Assembly (NCBI GenBank): GCA_002842135.1
Contig: PHCD01000016.1
Location: 1-24,802 of the forward strand
DNA from: Betaproteobacteria bacterium HGW-Betaproteobacteria-8
GTDB lineage: Bacteria > Pseudomonadota > Gammaproteobacteria > Burkholderiales > Methylophilaceae
DNA length: 24,802 nt
Direction of reading: 5' to 3'
In this document: positions 16,160 to 24,802 of the stretch, piece by piece
How the letters are laid out: each line of letters begins with the position of its first letter
Position numbering within the stretch: the stretch's first letter is position 1
Position numbers and translations under genes: made by a program
The notes under the pieces: generated by a model
Seen by the model: only the letters and a program-made list of their open reading frames with translations
Told to the model about the DNA's origin: nothing
Database searches by the model: none

Positions 16160-16708
16160 TCAGAATGCAGGCTTGACCTTGGCCTTGTTGAATCTTTCCA
16201 CGCCAGAGAGGATTTCCTTGCGGGCTTCATCGATACCTTCCCAGCCATCGATCTTGACCCATTTGCCCTTATCCAGATCCTTGTAGTGCTCAAAGAAGTG
16301 GGCAATGATGTTGAGGCGCCATTCCGAGACGTCCTTATAGGTCTTGAGGTGGTTATACAGTCCGCAAACCTTCTCAACCGGCACAGCAAACACCTTGGCA
16401 TCAGGGCCAGCCTCGTCCGTCATCTTCAACACGCCCAGCGGACGGCAGCGGACAACGACACCCGGCAGCAATGGCACCGGGGTCAACACCAGCACATCGA
16501 CCGGGTCACCATCTTCAGACAGGGTGTGCGGGATATAACCATAGTTGGTTGGGTACTGCATGGCAGTGCCCATGAAACGATCTACAAAAATAGCGCCGCT
16601 ATCCTTGTCGACTTCGTATTTGACGGGATCGCCCTGCATGGGGATTTCGATGATGACATTAAAATCATCCGGCAGGGATTTGCCGGACGGCACCAGATTG
16701 AGTGACAT
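16160..16708 (-). CDS. ppa: Inorganic pyrophosphatase, family I soluble
   Basis: The cytosolic Mg2+-dependent enzyme hydrolyses pyrophosphate to two phosphates and pulls biosynthetic reactions forward. At 182 residues it is of normal hexameric-type length. The signature DGDPVDVLV carries the metal-binding aspartates D66, D68 and D71; [17 protein letters not shown] and [14 protein letters not shown] are also typical. AGGAAA lies about 8 bases before the ATG, and a perfect -10 (TATAAT) is 28 bases upstream. It follows the carbonic anhydrase gene by 53 bases on the same strand and converges on hppA, so two unlike pyrophosphatases end at one terminator. Confidence 0.97.
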   Translation of the reverse strand: MSLNLVPSGKSLPDDFNVIIEIPMQGDPVKYEVDKDSGAIFVDRFMGTAMQYPTNYGYIPHTLSEDGDPVDVLVLTPVPLLPGVVVRCRPLGVLKMTDEAGPDAKVFAVPVEKVCGLYNHLKTYKDVSEWRLNIIAHFFEHYKDLDKGKWVKIDGWEGIDEARKEILSGVERFNKAKVKPAF

Positions 16709-16735
16709 ATTGCTGTTTCCTGCGAAAAATGCGTG

Positions 16736-16765
16736 ATTATACGCGAATCAGGCGCGCAAAATCAG
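16736..16765 (-). promoter_or_regulatory. ppa: Candidate ppa promoter
   Basis: On the - strand a perfect TATAAT occupies 16736-16741, placing the transcript start about 20 bases before the ppa ATG. The best -35, CTGATT, is only a 3-of-6 match at 18 bases spacing and overlaps the end of the carbonic anhydrase gene. ppa may thus be transcribed on its own besides read-through from upstream. Confidence 0.45.
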
Positions 16766-17400
16766 GCTATTAGCGGCTCAAACTTGAGATTGTCCTCGTT
16801 ATAGGCGTGCATCTCGCCACTGACGATATCAAAATACCAGCCATGCAGCTTGAGCTGGCCCTCTTGCATACCCTTCTGGATAAAGGGGAATGTCCGCAGG
16901 TTTTCCAGCGAAACCAGAATGCCGGCCATCTCGCAATTGCACAGCTTCTGCTCATCACTTACCTGCGGGTACTCTTCACGCACACGTTCAGCCGCGCGTT
17001 TTGCCATATTGACCCAGGGTTTGATGAACTCGCCATCCATCCCTTCAGGAATGCCTTCAAACAGCGCCTTGATACCGCCACACTGGCGATGTCCCTGCAC
17101 AATGATGTTTTGTACACGCAGGGAGCATACGGCAAACTCCAATGCCGCACTGACGCCGTGGTAACCGCCACCTTTTTCATAAGGCGGCACCAGATTCGCC
17201 ACATTCCGCACGACGAACAGGTCGCCCGGCTTGCAATCCATGACAATTGCCGGATCCACGCGAGAATCGGAACAGGCGATCACCAGAGTGCTGGGGCTTT
17301 GGCCCAAAGCCAGCTCGGCAAAAAGCTGCTGGCCCTCTGCAGCAAAATAGTGATCATGAAAACGCTTATATCCCTCTACTAATTTCTCTATATCACTCAT
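16762..17400 (-). CDS. can: Beta-class carbonic anhydrase
   Basis: The protein interconverts CO2 and bicarbonate in the cytosol, supplying bicarbonate to carboxylases. It has 212 residues. Zinc ligands are C43 and C107 plus H104, with the D45/R47 catalytic pair, in CSDSRVDP (43-50) and GHRQCGG (103-109). The FVVRNVANLVPPY loop is also canonical for the E. coli Can type. The ATG overlaps the DUF1232 stop as ATGA. It belongs to the pyk-purC-DUF1232-can-ppa strand run. PurK and PurE, the step before PurC, use bicarbonate/CO2, which gives the linkage to purC some metabolic sense, though those genes are not in the window. Confidence 0.95.
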   Translation of the reverse strand: MSDIEKLVEGYKRFHDHYFAAEGQQLFAELALGQSPSTLVIACSDSRVDPAIVMDCKPGDLFVVRNVANLVPPYEKGGGYHGVSAALEFAVCSLRVQNIIVQGHRQCGGIKALFEGIPEGMDGEFIKPWVNMAKRAAERVREEYPQVSDEQKLCNCEMAGILVSLENLRTFPFIQKGMQEGQLKLHGWYFDIVSGEMHAYNEDNLKFEPLIA

Positions 17401-17690
17401 ACCACACTACTTTCTTCTAATTGCGCCCTGCATTCATGAACCAGTTCCGCAGGGATGATTTTCAGGGCCAAATATACCAGACCGGGCACGATGACCAAGT
17501 CATCCAGCTGACCGATCACCGGTATAAAATCCGGGATCAGGTCGAATGGCAACAATATATAGCCCACCGCCAGCCAAAGCAGAACCTTGGCCATTCTTGG
17601 AGTTTGTGGATGCCGCATTATCAGCTGGTACAAAACCAGCTCCGTTTTCAGACGCCGGGCAATCTGCTTCAGCCGTGAACTGATTTTCAA
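17397..17690 (-). CDS. DUF1232 (YkvA-like) small membrane protein
   Basis: This 97-residue protein has the DUF1232 core [19 protein letters not shown] within two hydrophobic segments (about 34-50 and 56-80), preceded by a basic helix ([10 protein letters not shown]). The family is widespread, membrane-associated and of unknown function. The start is TTG at 17690, sharing TTGA with the purC stop; the next in-frame ATG is far inside, and homologues share the N-terminal basic helix. The stop in turn shares ATGA with can. It is thus translated by coupling between two metabolic enzymes. Confidence 0.88.
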   Translation of the reverse strand: MKISSRLKQIARRLKTELVLYQLIMRHPQTPRMAKVLLWLAVGYILLPFDLIPDFIPVIGQLDDLVIVPGLVYLALKIIPAELVHECRAQLEESSVV

Positions 17691-18586
17691 TCTGCAGAAA
17701 ACGCGGATCCGGTGAGTTTCTGAAAAGCCTCGCGATATTTTTCGCTGGTTCTGGCTGCTACATCGGCAGGCAATTCAGGACCAGGCGGCGTCTTGTTCCA
17801 GCCCGAGGCCTCGAGCCAGTCACGCACATACTGCTTGTCGTAACTGGGTGGATTCTTCCCGACCACATACTGGTCTGCGGGCCAGAATCGCGATGAGTCA
17901 GGTGTCAGCACTTCATCAATCAGATAAAGCTGACCGGCATCATCCAGACCAAACTCAAACTTGGTGTCGGCAATGATAATGCCCTTGGTCAAGGCATACT
18001 GCGCTGCCTCCTTGTATAACCGGATACTGACATCCGCCACTTTCCTGGCCAGTTCCTCACCAAGCAGATTGGCTGCCTGCTGCTGCGTGATATTGATGTC
18101 ATGGTCGCCCACTTCAGCCTTGCTCGATGGCGTAAATATCGGCTCCGGCAATTGTGCGGCCTCCTGCATGCCGGCTGGCAAGGGGATGCCGCAGACTGTG
18201 CCGCCAGCCTTGTATTCCTTCCAACCCGAACCGGCCAGATACCCGCGCACAATAGCTTCAATCGGCAAGGGCTTGAGCTTCTTCACGACAATCGCGCGTT
18301 TGCCCAACTGCGCCTTCTCAGCCGTATCCTGCACCAGGGATTGCGGGGCGATACCAGTCAGGTGGTTCGGCACGATGTGGCCGAGTTTCTCAAACCAGAA
18401 ATTGGCAATCTGCGTCAGGATGGCACCCTTATCCTTAATCGGCGTCGGCAGCACCACATCGAACGCAGAAAGGCGGTCTGTTGCCACCAGTAACATGGTG
18501 TTCGCATCGACATCATAGATGTCGCGCACCTTGCCCTGATTGATAAGCTTAAGGCTGGGAATATGACTTTTGAGTAAAGGCTGCAT
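17687..18586 (-). CDS. purC: Phosphoribosylaminoimidazole-succinocarboxamide synthase
   Basis: The enzyme joins aspartate to CAIR using ATP in purine synthesis and is cytosolic. The 299-residue protein is the long (yeast-like) form, as opposed to the 237-residue E. coli type. It shows [12 protein letters not shown] at the start (phosphate-binding loop), the conserved [30 protein letters not shown] and [15 protein letters not shown]. The ATG has no good ribosome site. pyk ends 53 bases upstream on the same strand with no terminator between, so read-through from pyk is likely. The stop overlaps the DUF1232 start. Confidence 0.97.
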   Translation of the reverse strand: MQPLLKSHIPSLKLINQGKVRDIYDVDANTMLLVATDRLSAFDVVLPTPIKDKGAILTQIANFWFEKLGHIVPNHLTGIAPQSLVQDTAEKAQLGKRAIVVKKLKPLPIEAIVRGYLAGSGWKEYKAGGTVCGIPLPAGMQEAAQLPEPIFTPSSKAEVGDHDINITQQQAANLLGEELARKVADVSIRLYKEAAQYALTKGIIIADTKFEFGLDDAGQLYLIDEVLTPDSSRFWPADQYVVGKNPPSYDKQYVRDWLEASGWNKTPPGPELPADVAARTSEKYREAFQKLTGSAFSAD

Positions 18587-18639
18587 GACTTGTTGGATTC
18601 ACTAAAGGAGGCTTATTTTATTTCACAATCGCCGTCATC

Positions 18640-20097
18640 TCATACTTTTTTATCAGTATTTGCAATGATCGGCCCCTGGCCGACCTTGATGATACGCATG
18701 GTATTGGTATCTCCCGCCTCACCAATCGGCTCGCCAAAAGTCAGCAATACCAGGTCTCCCTGCTGGATGACAGCATGGCGCAGCAAGGTATTTTCCATCT
18801 CGCGCAATATCATGTCACGGCCCTTGTCGGACTGATCAATCGGAAAAGGATAAACACCCCGATACAGCGTCAGTTTGCGTCTGGCGGTTTTTTCCGGGGA
18901 AAGCGCATAAATCGGCACTTCTGCATCACCACGGGACAACCACTGCGCAGAGGCACCGGACTGGGTCAGTGCTGCAATCGCCTTGACCTTGAGATGTCTG
19001 GCAGTATAAATGGCGGCCATCGCGATAGCCTCATCCACGCGCTGGAAATCAGCATAGGTGCGTTGCACGTTATCCTGGGCGAGATACTCCCGTTCCGCCT
19101 CAAGGCAGACGCGATGCATGGCCGAGACCGCCTGCAGCGGATACTGCCCGATGGCACTTTCGGCCGACAGCATCACGGCATCGGTACCATCCAGCACGGC
19201 GTTGGCCACATCGGAAACCTCAGCCCGGGTCGGAATCGGGTTATTGATCATGGATTCCATCATCTGGGTCGCCGTAATCACCACCTTGTTCCGCGCCCGC
19301 GCCATGCGAATCATGCGCTTCTGCAATCCTGGCACAACAGCATCGCCGACTTCCACACCCAAATCCCCGCGTGCCACCATGATCACATCGGAGGCATCGA
19401 TAATCTCTTCCAGCGCCTCGATCGCTTCCGCGCGCTCGATCTTGGCAACAATGCTGGCAGTGCCTCCAGCTTTTATTACCAGCTTTCTGGCGTCCAGCAC
19501 GTCCTTGCCGCTGCGCGGAAAGGAAAGCGCGATGAAATCCGCCTCCAGTGCCACCGCAGTCTTGATATCCTGCTTGTCCTTGTCTGTCAGCGCTGCTGCC
19601 GAAAGTCCGCCGCCCTGCCGGTTGATGCCCTTGTTGTTGGACAGCACACCGCCGGTCATCACCGTACAGTAAACGCTAGACTTCTCCACCCTGTCCACCG
19701 ACATGACCACACGCCCATCGTCCAGCAGCAGCACTGCCCCAGACTCAACCTCCTGCGGCAGGGTCTTGTAATCGAGACCGACCCGCTGCTGGTTACCCAG
19801 GGTACATTCGGCATCCAGTATGAATTTGTCGCCGGTCTGCAAACTGATACTACCCAGCTCAAATTTGCCAATGCGGATCTTGGGACCCTGCAGATCGCAT
19901 AGCACACCAACCGGCCGGCCAAGCTTGATCGCAATCGATCGCACCAACGCCGCGCGCTGTATATGTTCTTCGGCACTGCCGTGCGAAAAGTTGAGCCGTA
20001 CGACATCGACACCGGCAACGATTATGCGTGCGATGATTTCCTCGCTGCTGGAGGCCGGACCGAGTGTGGCAACAATTTTGGTTTTGCGTATGCTCAA
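18640..20097 (-). CDS. pyk: Pyruvate kinase
   Basis: The enzyme converts phosphoenolpyruvate and ADP to pyruvate and ATP, the final step of glycolysis. The 485-residue protein begins MSIRKTKIVATLGPASSS, the invariant start region, and has VRLNFSHG, CDLQGPKIR, the signature IMVARGDLGVEV and ATQMMESM. The start codon is TTG at 20097, supported by AGGAAA about 6 bases upstream and by homology starting at once; I see no upstream ATG in frame. A terminator lies between pgk and pyk, so pyk probably has its own promoter (a weak candidate is listed separately). Confidence 0.97.
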   Translation of the reverse strand: MSIRKTKIVATLGPASSSEEIIARIIVAGVDVVRLNFSHGSAEEHIQRAALVRSIAIKLGRPVGVLCDLQGPKIRIGKFELGSISLQTGDKFILDAECTLGNQQRVGLDYKTLPQEVESGAVLLLDDGRVVMSVDRVEKSSVYCTVMTGGVLSNNKGINRQGGGLSAAALTDKDKQDIKTAVALEADFIALSFPRSGKDVLDARKLVIKAGGTASIVAKIERAEAIEALEEIIDASDVIMVARGDLGVEVGDAVVPGLQKRMIRMARARNKVVITATQMMESMINNPIPTRAEVSDVANAVLDGTDAVMLSAESAIGQYPLQAVSAMHRVCLEAEREYLAQDNVQRTYADFQRVDEAIAMAAIYTARHLKVKAIAALTQSGASAQWLSRGDAEVPIYALSPEKTARRKLTLYRGVYPFPIDQSDKGRDMILREMENTLLRHAVIQQGDLVLLTFGEPIGEAGDTNTMRIIKVGQGPIIANTDKKV

Positions 20098-20114
20098 GTG
20101 ATTTCCTGACTGCC

Positions 20115-20143
20115 AGTAAATGCTTGATAAATAACTTGATCAA
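20115..20143 (-). promoter_or_regulatory. pyk: Candidate pyk promoter
   Basis: On the - strand, TTGATC (20143-20138) and TTTACT (20120-20115) are 17 bases apart, each matching 4 of 6 consensus bases. The start point would fall near 20108, almost at the ribosome site, so the leader would be very short. Position directly after the pgk terminator is the main support. Confidence 0.3.
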
Positions 20144-20168
20144 ATAAAAAGGGGCTCAGACGAGCCCC
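20143..20168 (-). terminator. Intrinsic terminator after pgk
   Basis: On the - strand, GGGGCTC-GTCT-GAGCCCC forms a 7-bp GC-rich stem with a 4-base loop (20168-20151), followed directly by TTTTTATTT. It lies 24 bases after the pgk stop and ends the tkt-gap-pgk transcript or reduces flow into pyk. Confidence 0.9.
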
Positions 20169-20192
20169 TCCCTTATGCTGCCTGAAGAAACT

Positions 20193-21374
20193 CTAGCCTT
20201 TAGCACGCTGTTCCAGAATTTCAACGGCCGGCAATTTCTTGCCTTCCAGAAACTCGAGGAACGCGCCCCCTGCTGTAGAAATATAGGACACCTGGTCATA
20301 AATGTCATATTTCTGAATTGCAGCAATCGTGTCGCCGCCGCCTGCCAGCGTAAACGCACTGGTTTTGGCAATGGCTTCGGCAATCGTCTTGGTGCCGGCG
20401 CCAAACTGGTCGAATTCGAACACGCCGACCGGACCATTCCAGACCACTGTACCAGCTTGCATGATGATCTCCGCTAATTCTTTAGCAGATTTCGGACCAA
20501 TATCAAAAATCATGTCGTCAGCAGCCACGTCAGCCGCGTCCTTCAGGACTGCCGGCTCATTCGGGTCGAACTGCTTGCCGCAGACCACATCGACCGCGAT
20601 CGGCACCGCTGCGCCACGTTTGGACATTTTCTCCATCAACATCTTTGCTGTCGGCACCAGTTCGTCTTCGCACAGGGACTTGCCAATTTCATGGCCTGCC
20701 GCCTTGAGGAAGGTGTTGGCGATACCACCACCCACCACCATCTGGTCAACCTTCTCTGCCAGGCTTTCCAGCACGGTCAGCTTGGTCGAAACCTTGCTGC
20801 CGCCGACAATCGCTACCATGGGGCGAGCCGGATTGAGCAAGGCCTTGGTCAGCGCATCCAGCTCTTCCACCAGCAGCAAGCCTGCAGCCGCAACCGGCGC
20901 GTATCTGGCAATGCCGTGGGTCGAGGCTTCGGCACGATGAGCGGTGCCAAACGCGTCCATGACAAACACGTCACACAGTTTGGCATATTTCTGTGACGTT
21001 TCATCGAGGCTCTTCTTTTCGCCTTTATTGAACCGGCAGTTTTCCAGCAGCACCAGCTCACCTTCAGCCACCTCAAAACCACCATCCACCCAGTCCCTGA
21101 CCAAGCGTACCGGCTTGCCCAATTTGACTGCCATCACATCGGCTACCGGCTGCAGCGAATTTTCCGCAGAAAACACGCCTTCCTCCGGACGCCCCAGATG
21201 GGATGTCACCATGACCCTTGCACCAGCTTTCAGTGCAAACTCGATCGTCGGCAGAGAAGCTATGATACGGGCATCGGAAGTCACCTTGCCATCCTTGACC
21301 GGGACGTTAAGGTCAGAACGGATAAACACGCGTTTACCTCGCAAATCAAGGTCGGTCATTTTGATTACGGACAT
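20193..21374 (-). CDS. pgk: Phosphoglycerate kinase
   Basis: The cytosolic enzyme interconverts 1,3-bisphosphoglycerate and 3-phosphoglycerate with ADP/ATP. The 393-residue monomeric form shows [13 protein letters not shown] near the start, [11 protein letters not shown], the basic-patch [25 protein letters not shown] and the ATP-site GGGDTIAAI. The ATG has GGGAG 6 bases upstream. It lies 153 bases after gap; that spacer has several inverted repeats but no T-run terminator, suggesting gap-pgk read-through with possible RNA processing. Confidence 0.98.
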   Translation of the reverse strand: MSVIKMTDLDLRGKRVFIRSDLNVPVKDGKVTSDARIIASLPTIEFALKAGARVMVTSHLGRPEEGVFSAENSLQPVADVMAVKLGKPVRLVRDWVDGGFEVAEGELVLLENCRFNKGEKKSLDETSQKYAKLCDVFVMDAFGTAHRAEASTHGIARYAPVAAAGLLLVEELDALTKALLNPARPMVAIVGGSKVSTKLTVLESLAEKVDQMVVGGGIANTFLKAAGHEIGKSLCEDELVPTAKMLMEKMSKRGAAVPIAVDVVCGKQFDPNEPAVLKDAADVAADDMIFDIGPKSAKELAEIIMQAGTVVWNGPVGVFEFDQFGAGTKTIAEAIAKTSAFTLAGGGDTIAAIQKYDIYDQVSYISTAGGAFLEFLEGKKLPAVEILEQRAKG

Positions 21375-21387
21375 CTCTACTCCCTAA

Positions 21388-21473
21388 ATGAATTCATGTG
21401 CCAAGCTCGAGCTGAGTTGGCAAGCGAGCGGGATGAAGCGCTAAGCGCACAAAATGCGGCAGTACATTAGTAC
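21388..21473 (-). promoter_or_regulatory. Dyad-rich gap-pgk spacer
   Basis: The spacer holds four small dyads in a row: ATGAATTCAT (21388-21397), TGCCAA...TTGGCA with inner CTC/GAG pairing (21399-21422), GCGCT-A-AGCGC (21438-21448) and GTAC-ATTA-GTAC (21462-21473). None is followed by a T-run. They could set mRNA processing or stability between gap and pgk; the structures are seen and the role is inferred. Confidence 0.35.
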
Positions 21474-21527
21474 GGCAAGTTCTGGAGCATTAGCGCAACA
21501 CCGCGATTCGCCCGCGCAGCTGCCAAA

Positions 21528-22586
<1,059 letters not shown>

Positions 22587-22609
22587 TTACTCCGGGTTTC
22601 TCTGAAATG

Positions 22610-22623
22610 TTGAATAAATTCAA
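22610..22623. repeat. Inverted repeat in the gap leader
   Basis: TTGAAT-AA-ATTCAA is a perfect 6-bp dyad with a two-base spacer. It lies downstream of the proposed -10 of gap and would be at about +11 to +24 of its transcript, a typical place for a repressor site. The role is unproven. Confidence 0.35.
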
Positions 22624-22640
22624 TATGCTTTACAGTCCTG

Positions 22641-22646
22641 ATTTTA
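22641..22646 (-). promoter_or_regulatory. gap: Candidate -10 of the gap promoter
   Basis: TAAAAT on the - strand matches 5 of 6 consensus bases. No good -35 is found at 16-18 bases, which would fit a promoter needing an activator. The dyad at 22690-22706 and third box to 22717 lie about 55-85 bases upstream of the implied start. Confidence 0.35.
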
Positions 22647-22689
22647 CAGCATCACAGGGTGGGATGCTGCCATCGCTGGCTAAAAAATT

Positions 22690-22717
22690 CTTAACCTGTG
22701 GTTAAGCGGACGTTAAG
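22690..22717. promoter_or_regulatory. Candidate operator: CTTAACC-TGT-GGTTAAG plus third half-site
   Basis: A perfect 7-bp dyad with a 3-base spacer spans 22690-22706. A further GTTAAG follows at 22712-22717. The three hexamers begin at 22690, 22701 and 22712, that is exactly 11 bases apart, one helical turn. The same core in the longer form GCTTAACGT recurs at 22833-22841. Location between the tkt terminator and the gap promoter suggests a transcription-factor site for gap-pgk; the factor is unknown. Confidence 0.5.
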
Positions 22718-22725
22718 CAGCAGAA

Positions 22726-22757
22726 ATGAAAAGAGCCTCGAAAGAGGCTCTTTTCAT
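22726..22757 (-). terminator. Intrinsic terminator downstream of tkt
   Basis: ATGAAAAGAGCCTC (22726-22739) pairs perfectly over 14 bases with 22744-22757 around a 4-base loop. On the - strand the stem ends in CTCTTTTCATTTC, a usable U-rich tail, and on the + strand it is equally T-rich. It lies 13 bases beyond the stop codon of the tkt relic but 130 beyond the real tkt stop, as if it belonged originally to the relic's gene end. Confidence 0.85.
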
Positions 22758-22770
22758 GATGTCCTTAAAA

Positions 22771-22803
22771 TTACAGGACAGATTTCATAGTAGCAACGAC
22801 ACT
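22771..22803 (-). pseudogene. Diverged duplicate of the transketolase C-terminal tail
   Basis: Read on the - strand, these codons give SVVATMKSVL followed by TAA. The real tkt ends [13 protein letters not shown], so 7 of 10 residues and the stop agree. The copy lies exactly 117 bases past the tkt stop, in the same frame, but two in-frame stops (the tkt TAA and a TGA) separate them. DNA identity is modest (18 of 33), with the serine written TCT instead of AGC, so this is not a recent tandem copy. It looks like the remnant of another transketolase 3' end. No further homology is visible upstream of the remnant. Confidence 0.5.
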
Positions 22804-22823
22804 TTTTTGGCTTCGGCCGTGCA

Positions 22824-22863
22824 CTCAAGTGCGCTTAACGTTCGCACTTGAGCTCACGTGAGC
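22824..22863. repeat. Inverted-repeat block after the tkt stop
   Basis: CTCAAGTGCG (22824-22833) and CGCACTTGAG (22843-22852) form a perfect 10-bp stem with a 9-base loop containing GCTTAACGTT. The right arm runs into the 12-bp palindrome GCTCACGTGAGC (22852-22863). The block begins 24 bases after the tkt stop on the - strand. It lacks a T-run and is not a normal terminator; it may stabilise the tkt mRNA 3' end, or be a small mobile-repeat remnant. Confidence 0.6.
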
Positions 22864-22887
22864 CTCCACCGAAACGTCGGGCTTTCG

Positions 22888-24802
22888 TTACAGAACGCTC
22901 TTGACTGTCTTGACCACGTTTTCAACAGTGAAGCCGAAGTGCTTCATCAGTACGCCGCCTGGAGCAGATTCGCCGAAGGTATCGATACCGACGACAGCAC
23001 CTTCCAGACCGACATACTTGCGCCAGAAGTCTGGGTGAGCTGCTTCAACTGCCACACGCTTGACACCAGGCGTCAGTACGCTGTCGCGGTAAGCTTGGTC
23101 CTGTGCATCGAACACGTTGGTAGATGGCATGGAAACCACGCGAACCTTGGTGCCAGCGGCATTCAATTCGGCAGCAGCCTTAACAGCCAGGTCCAGTTCG
23201 GAACCGTTGGCGATGATGATGACATCAGCCTTGCCAGCCACGTCTGAGAACACATAACCACCCTTGCGGATAAGGTCTAACTGCGCTGCATCGTGCTTGA
23301 TGCCTGGCAGGTTCTGACGGGACAGCACCAGGCTGGTCGGACCATCATTGCGCTCAACTGCAGCAACCCAGGCCACGGCAGTTTCAGTTGCGCTACCTGG
23401 ACGCCATACGTTCATGCGTGGGATGTAACGCAGACCGGAGGTGTTTTCCACTGGCTGGTGAGTTGGGCCGTCTTCGCCCTGACCGATGGAGTCGTGGGTC
23501 AGCACATAGACCACGCGTTGCTTCATCAGCGCGGACATGCGCATACCGTTCTTCATGTAGTCGGAGAACATGTGGAAAGTACCGCCGAATGGCAACAGAC
23601 CGCCATGCAGTGCCATACCGTTCATGATGGCAGCCATACCGAATTCACGGACACCGTAGGAGATGTAGTTGCCTGGCTCCTTGCCGCTCACGTGCTTGAA
23701 GCTGCCCGTGCTAGTCAGGTTGGAACCGGTCAGGTCAGCAGAACCGCCGAGGAACTCTGGCAGAACGATAGCCAGAGCACCAATCACGTTCTGTGAAGCT
23801 TTACGGCTGGCGACGCCTTCTGCCTTTTCATTGGTGGCAGCGATCATTGCATTAGCCTCTTGCTTCCAGTTAGGTGGCAGTTCACCAGCCATACGGCGCT
23901 TGAATTCTGCAGCTTCATCCGGGAACGCTTTGGCATAAGCATCAAACTTTGCATTCCAGTCAGCTTCGAGCTTGGCACCCTTGGCAGTAGCATCCCAGCC
24001 AGCATAAACATCAGCCGGGATTTCGAATGGTGCGTGTGGCCAACCGATGGCTGCACGAGTTACTGCAACTTCTTCTTCGCCCAATGCAGAACCGTGGCAG
24101 TCATGGCTACCAGCCTTGTTGGGGGAACCCTTGCCGATGATGGTCTTGCAGCAGATCAGGGACGGTTTGTCAGTGACCTTCTTGGCAGCATCAACTGCAG
24201 CCTGGATAGCAGCGGAGTCGTGACCATCTACGGATTGTACGTGCCAGCCGTAGGCTGCGAAACGCTTGGCGGTGTCATCGGTGTACCAGCCTTCGATGTG
24301 ACCGTCGATGGAGATGCCGTTGTCATCCCAGAATGCAACCAGCTTGCCCAGACCCCAGGTACCGGCCAGCGCACAAGCTTCGTGGGAAACGCCTTCCATC
24401 ATGCAACCGTCACCGAGGAACACGTAAGTGTAGTGGTCGACAATGTCATGGCCAGGCTTGTTGAACTGGTCTGCCATCAGCTTTTCTGCCATAGCGAAAC
24501 CGACGCCGTTGGCGATACCCTGGCCCAGCGGACCGGTAGTGGTTTCTACGCCAGGTGCGTAACTGTATTCAGGGTGACCTGCGCACTTGGAATGCAGTTG
24601 ACGGAAAGTCTTGATGTCGTCGATGGAGACATCGTAGCCGGTCAGGTGCAGCAGGGAGTAGATCAGCATGGAGCCATGGCCGTTGGACAGAACGAAACGG
24701 TCACGGTTAGCCCATTGCGGGTTCTTCGGGTTGTGGCTCAGGTTGTGGTTCCACACCACTTCGGCAATTTCTGCCATGCCCATAGGGGCGCCTGGGTGGC
24801 CA
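22888..24802 (-). CDS. tkt: Transketolase, 5' end outside the window
   Basis: This thiamine-diphosphate enzyme moves two-carbon ketol units between sugar phosphates in the pentose phosphate, ribulose monophosphate or Calvin cycles. About 637 codons are present. The frame is open to the window edge through [11 protein letters not shown], the conserved sequence about 25 residues from the normal N-terminus, so only a short piece is missing. The ThDP motif starts at GDGCMMEG and ends DDNGISIDG. The substrate-binding histidine region SHDCHG and [11 protein letters not shown] of the pyrimidine domain are present, and the C-terminal domain ends [14 protein letters not shown]. It is upstream of gap on the same strand, as in many betaproteobacterial carbon clusters, but separated from it by a terminator. 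Confidence 0.97.
   Translation of the reverse strand, partial: GHPGAPMGMAEIAEVVWNHNLSHNPKNPQWANRDRFVLSNGHGSMLIYSLLHLTGYDVSIDDIKTFRQLHSKCAGHPEYSYAPGVETTTGPLGQGIANGVGFAMAEKLMADQFNKPGHDIVDHYTYVFLGDGCMMEGVSHEACALAGTWGLGKLVAFWDDNGISIDGHIEGWYTDDTAKRFAAYGWHVQSVDGHDSAAIQAAVDAAKKVTDKPSLICCKTIIGKGSPNKAGSHDCHGSALGEEEVAVTRAAIGWPHAPFEIPADVYAGWDATAKGAKLEADWNAKFDAYAKAFPDEAAEFKRRMAGELPPNWKQEANAMIAATNEKAEGVASRKASQNVIGALAIVLPEFLGGSADLTGSNLTSTGSFKHVSGKEPGNYISYGVREFGMAAIMNGMALHGGLLPFGGTFHMFSDYMKNGMRMSALMKQRVVYVLTHDSIGQGEDGPTHQPVENTSGLRYIPRMNVWRPGSATETAVAWVAAVERNDGPTSLVLSRQNLPGIKHDAAQLDLIRKGGYVFSDVAGKADVIIIANGSELDLAVKAAAELNAAGTKVRVVSMPSTNVFDAQDQAYRDSVLTPGVKRVAVEAAHPDFWRKYVGLEGAVVGIDTFGESAPGGVLMKHFGFTVENVVKTVKSVL

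Noticed and set aside
18604..18611. AAAGGAGG on the + strand between purC and pyk (anti-ribosome-site CCTCCTTT in the purC leader)
   Set aside because: No ATG, GTG or TTG follows at usable distance on the + strand, and a role of the complementary sequence in the purC leader cannot be supported.
18775..19902. A long + strand open frame of 375 codons
   Set aside because: It is antisense to pyk, with low-complexity Arg/His-rich translation and no family features.

Overview
The window is a gene-dense stretch of chromosome of moderate GC content. The gene order and protein sequences fit a betaproteobacterium, most likely of the Nitrosomonadales/Methylophilaceae kind. The evidence is the pilD-coaE-zapD-yacG run, a dciA/M23 peptidase/secA neighbourhood, a tkt-gap-pgk-pyk central-carbon cluster, a Nudix-TenI fusion protein and a K+-independent H+-pyrophosphatase. 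The genus assignment is inference. I see no rRNA, tRNA, insertion sequence, prophage or CRISPR array. Almost every base belongs to a housekeeping gene, and only one gene-free stretch exceeds 300 bases (22527-22887).

Left part (1-6140): on the + strand, the 3' end of the prepilin peptidase gene is followed by coaE, zapD, yacG and a PCu(A)C-type copper-chaperone lipoprotein. A tightly overlapped - strand operon meets it head-on: argJ, a DUF815 AAA ATPase, a Nudix-TenI fusion and a small lipoprotein. The two operons end in the same TTAA. argJ has a leader with a consensus ribosome site and an 11-codon reading frame carrying two adjacent arginine codons.

Middle (6058-14070): a GAF-domain type II secretion/pilus-type ATPase (+) converges on DUF1289-secA (-) at a strong bidirectional terminator. 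Upstream of secA lies an M23 peptidase gene (-), divergent from dciA (+), which is followed by a TauE/SafE permease (+).

Right part (14071-24802): the proton-pumping pyrophosphatase hppA (+) converges on the soluble pyrophosphatase ppa (-) at a second bidirectional terminator. Upstream of ppa on the - strand are a beta-carbonic anhydrase, a DUF1232 protein, purC and pyk, then a terminator, then pgk, gap and tkt (its 5' end lies outside the window). These genes supply lower glycolysis and sugar-phosphate rearrangement, one purine step, CO2/bicarbonate interconversion and pyrophosphate disposal.

The most unusual stretch is the tkt-gap spacer. It holds a second, diverged copy of the tkt C-terminal coding tail exactly 117 bp past the real stop, several inverted repeats, and a clean dyad (CTTAACC-TGT-GGTTAAG) plus a third half-site at 11-bp pitch, placed like an activator site for gap. 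The argJ leader ORF is the other candidate for an undescribed regulatory device.
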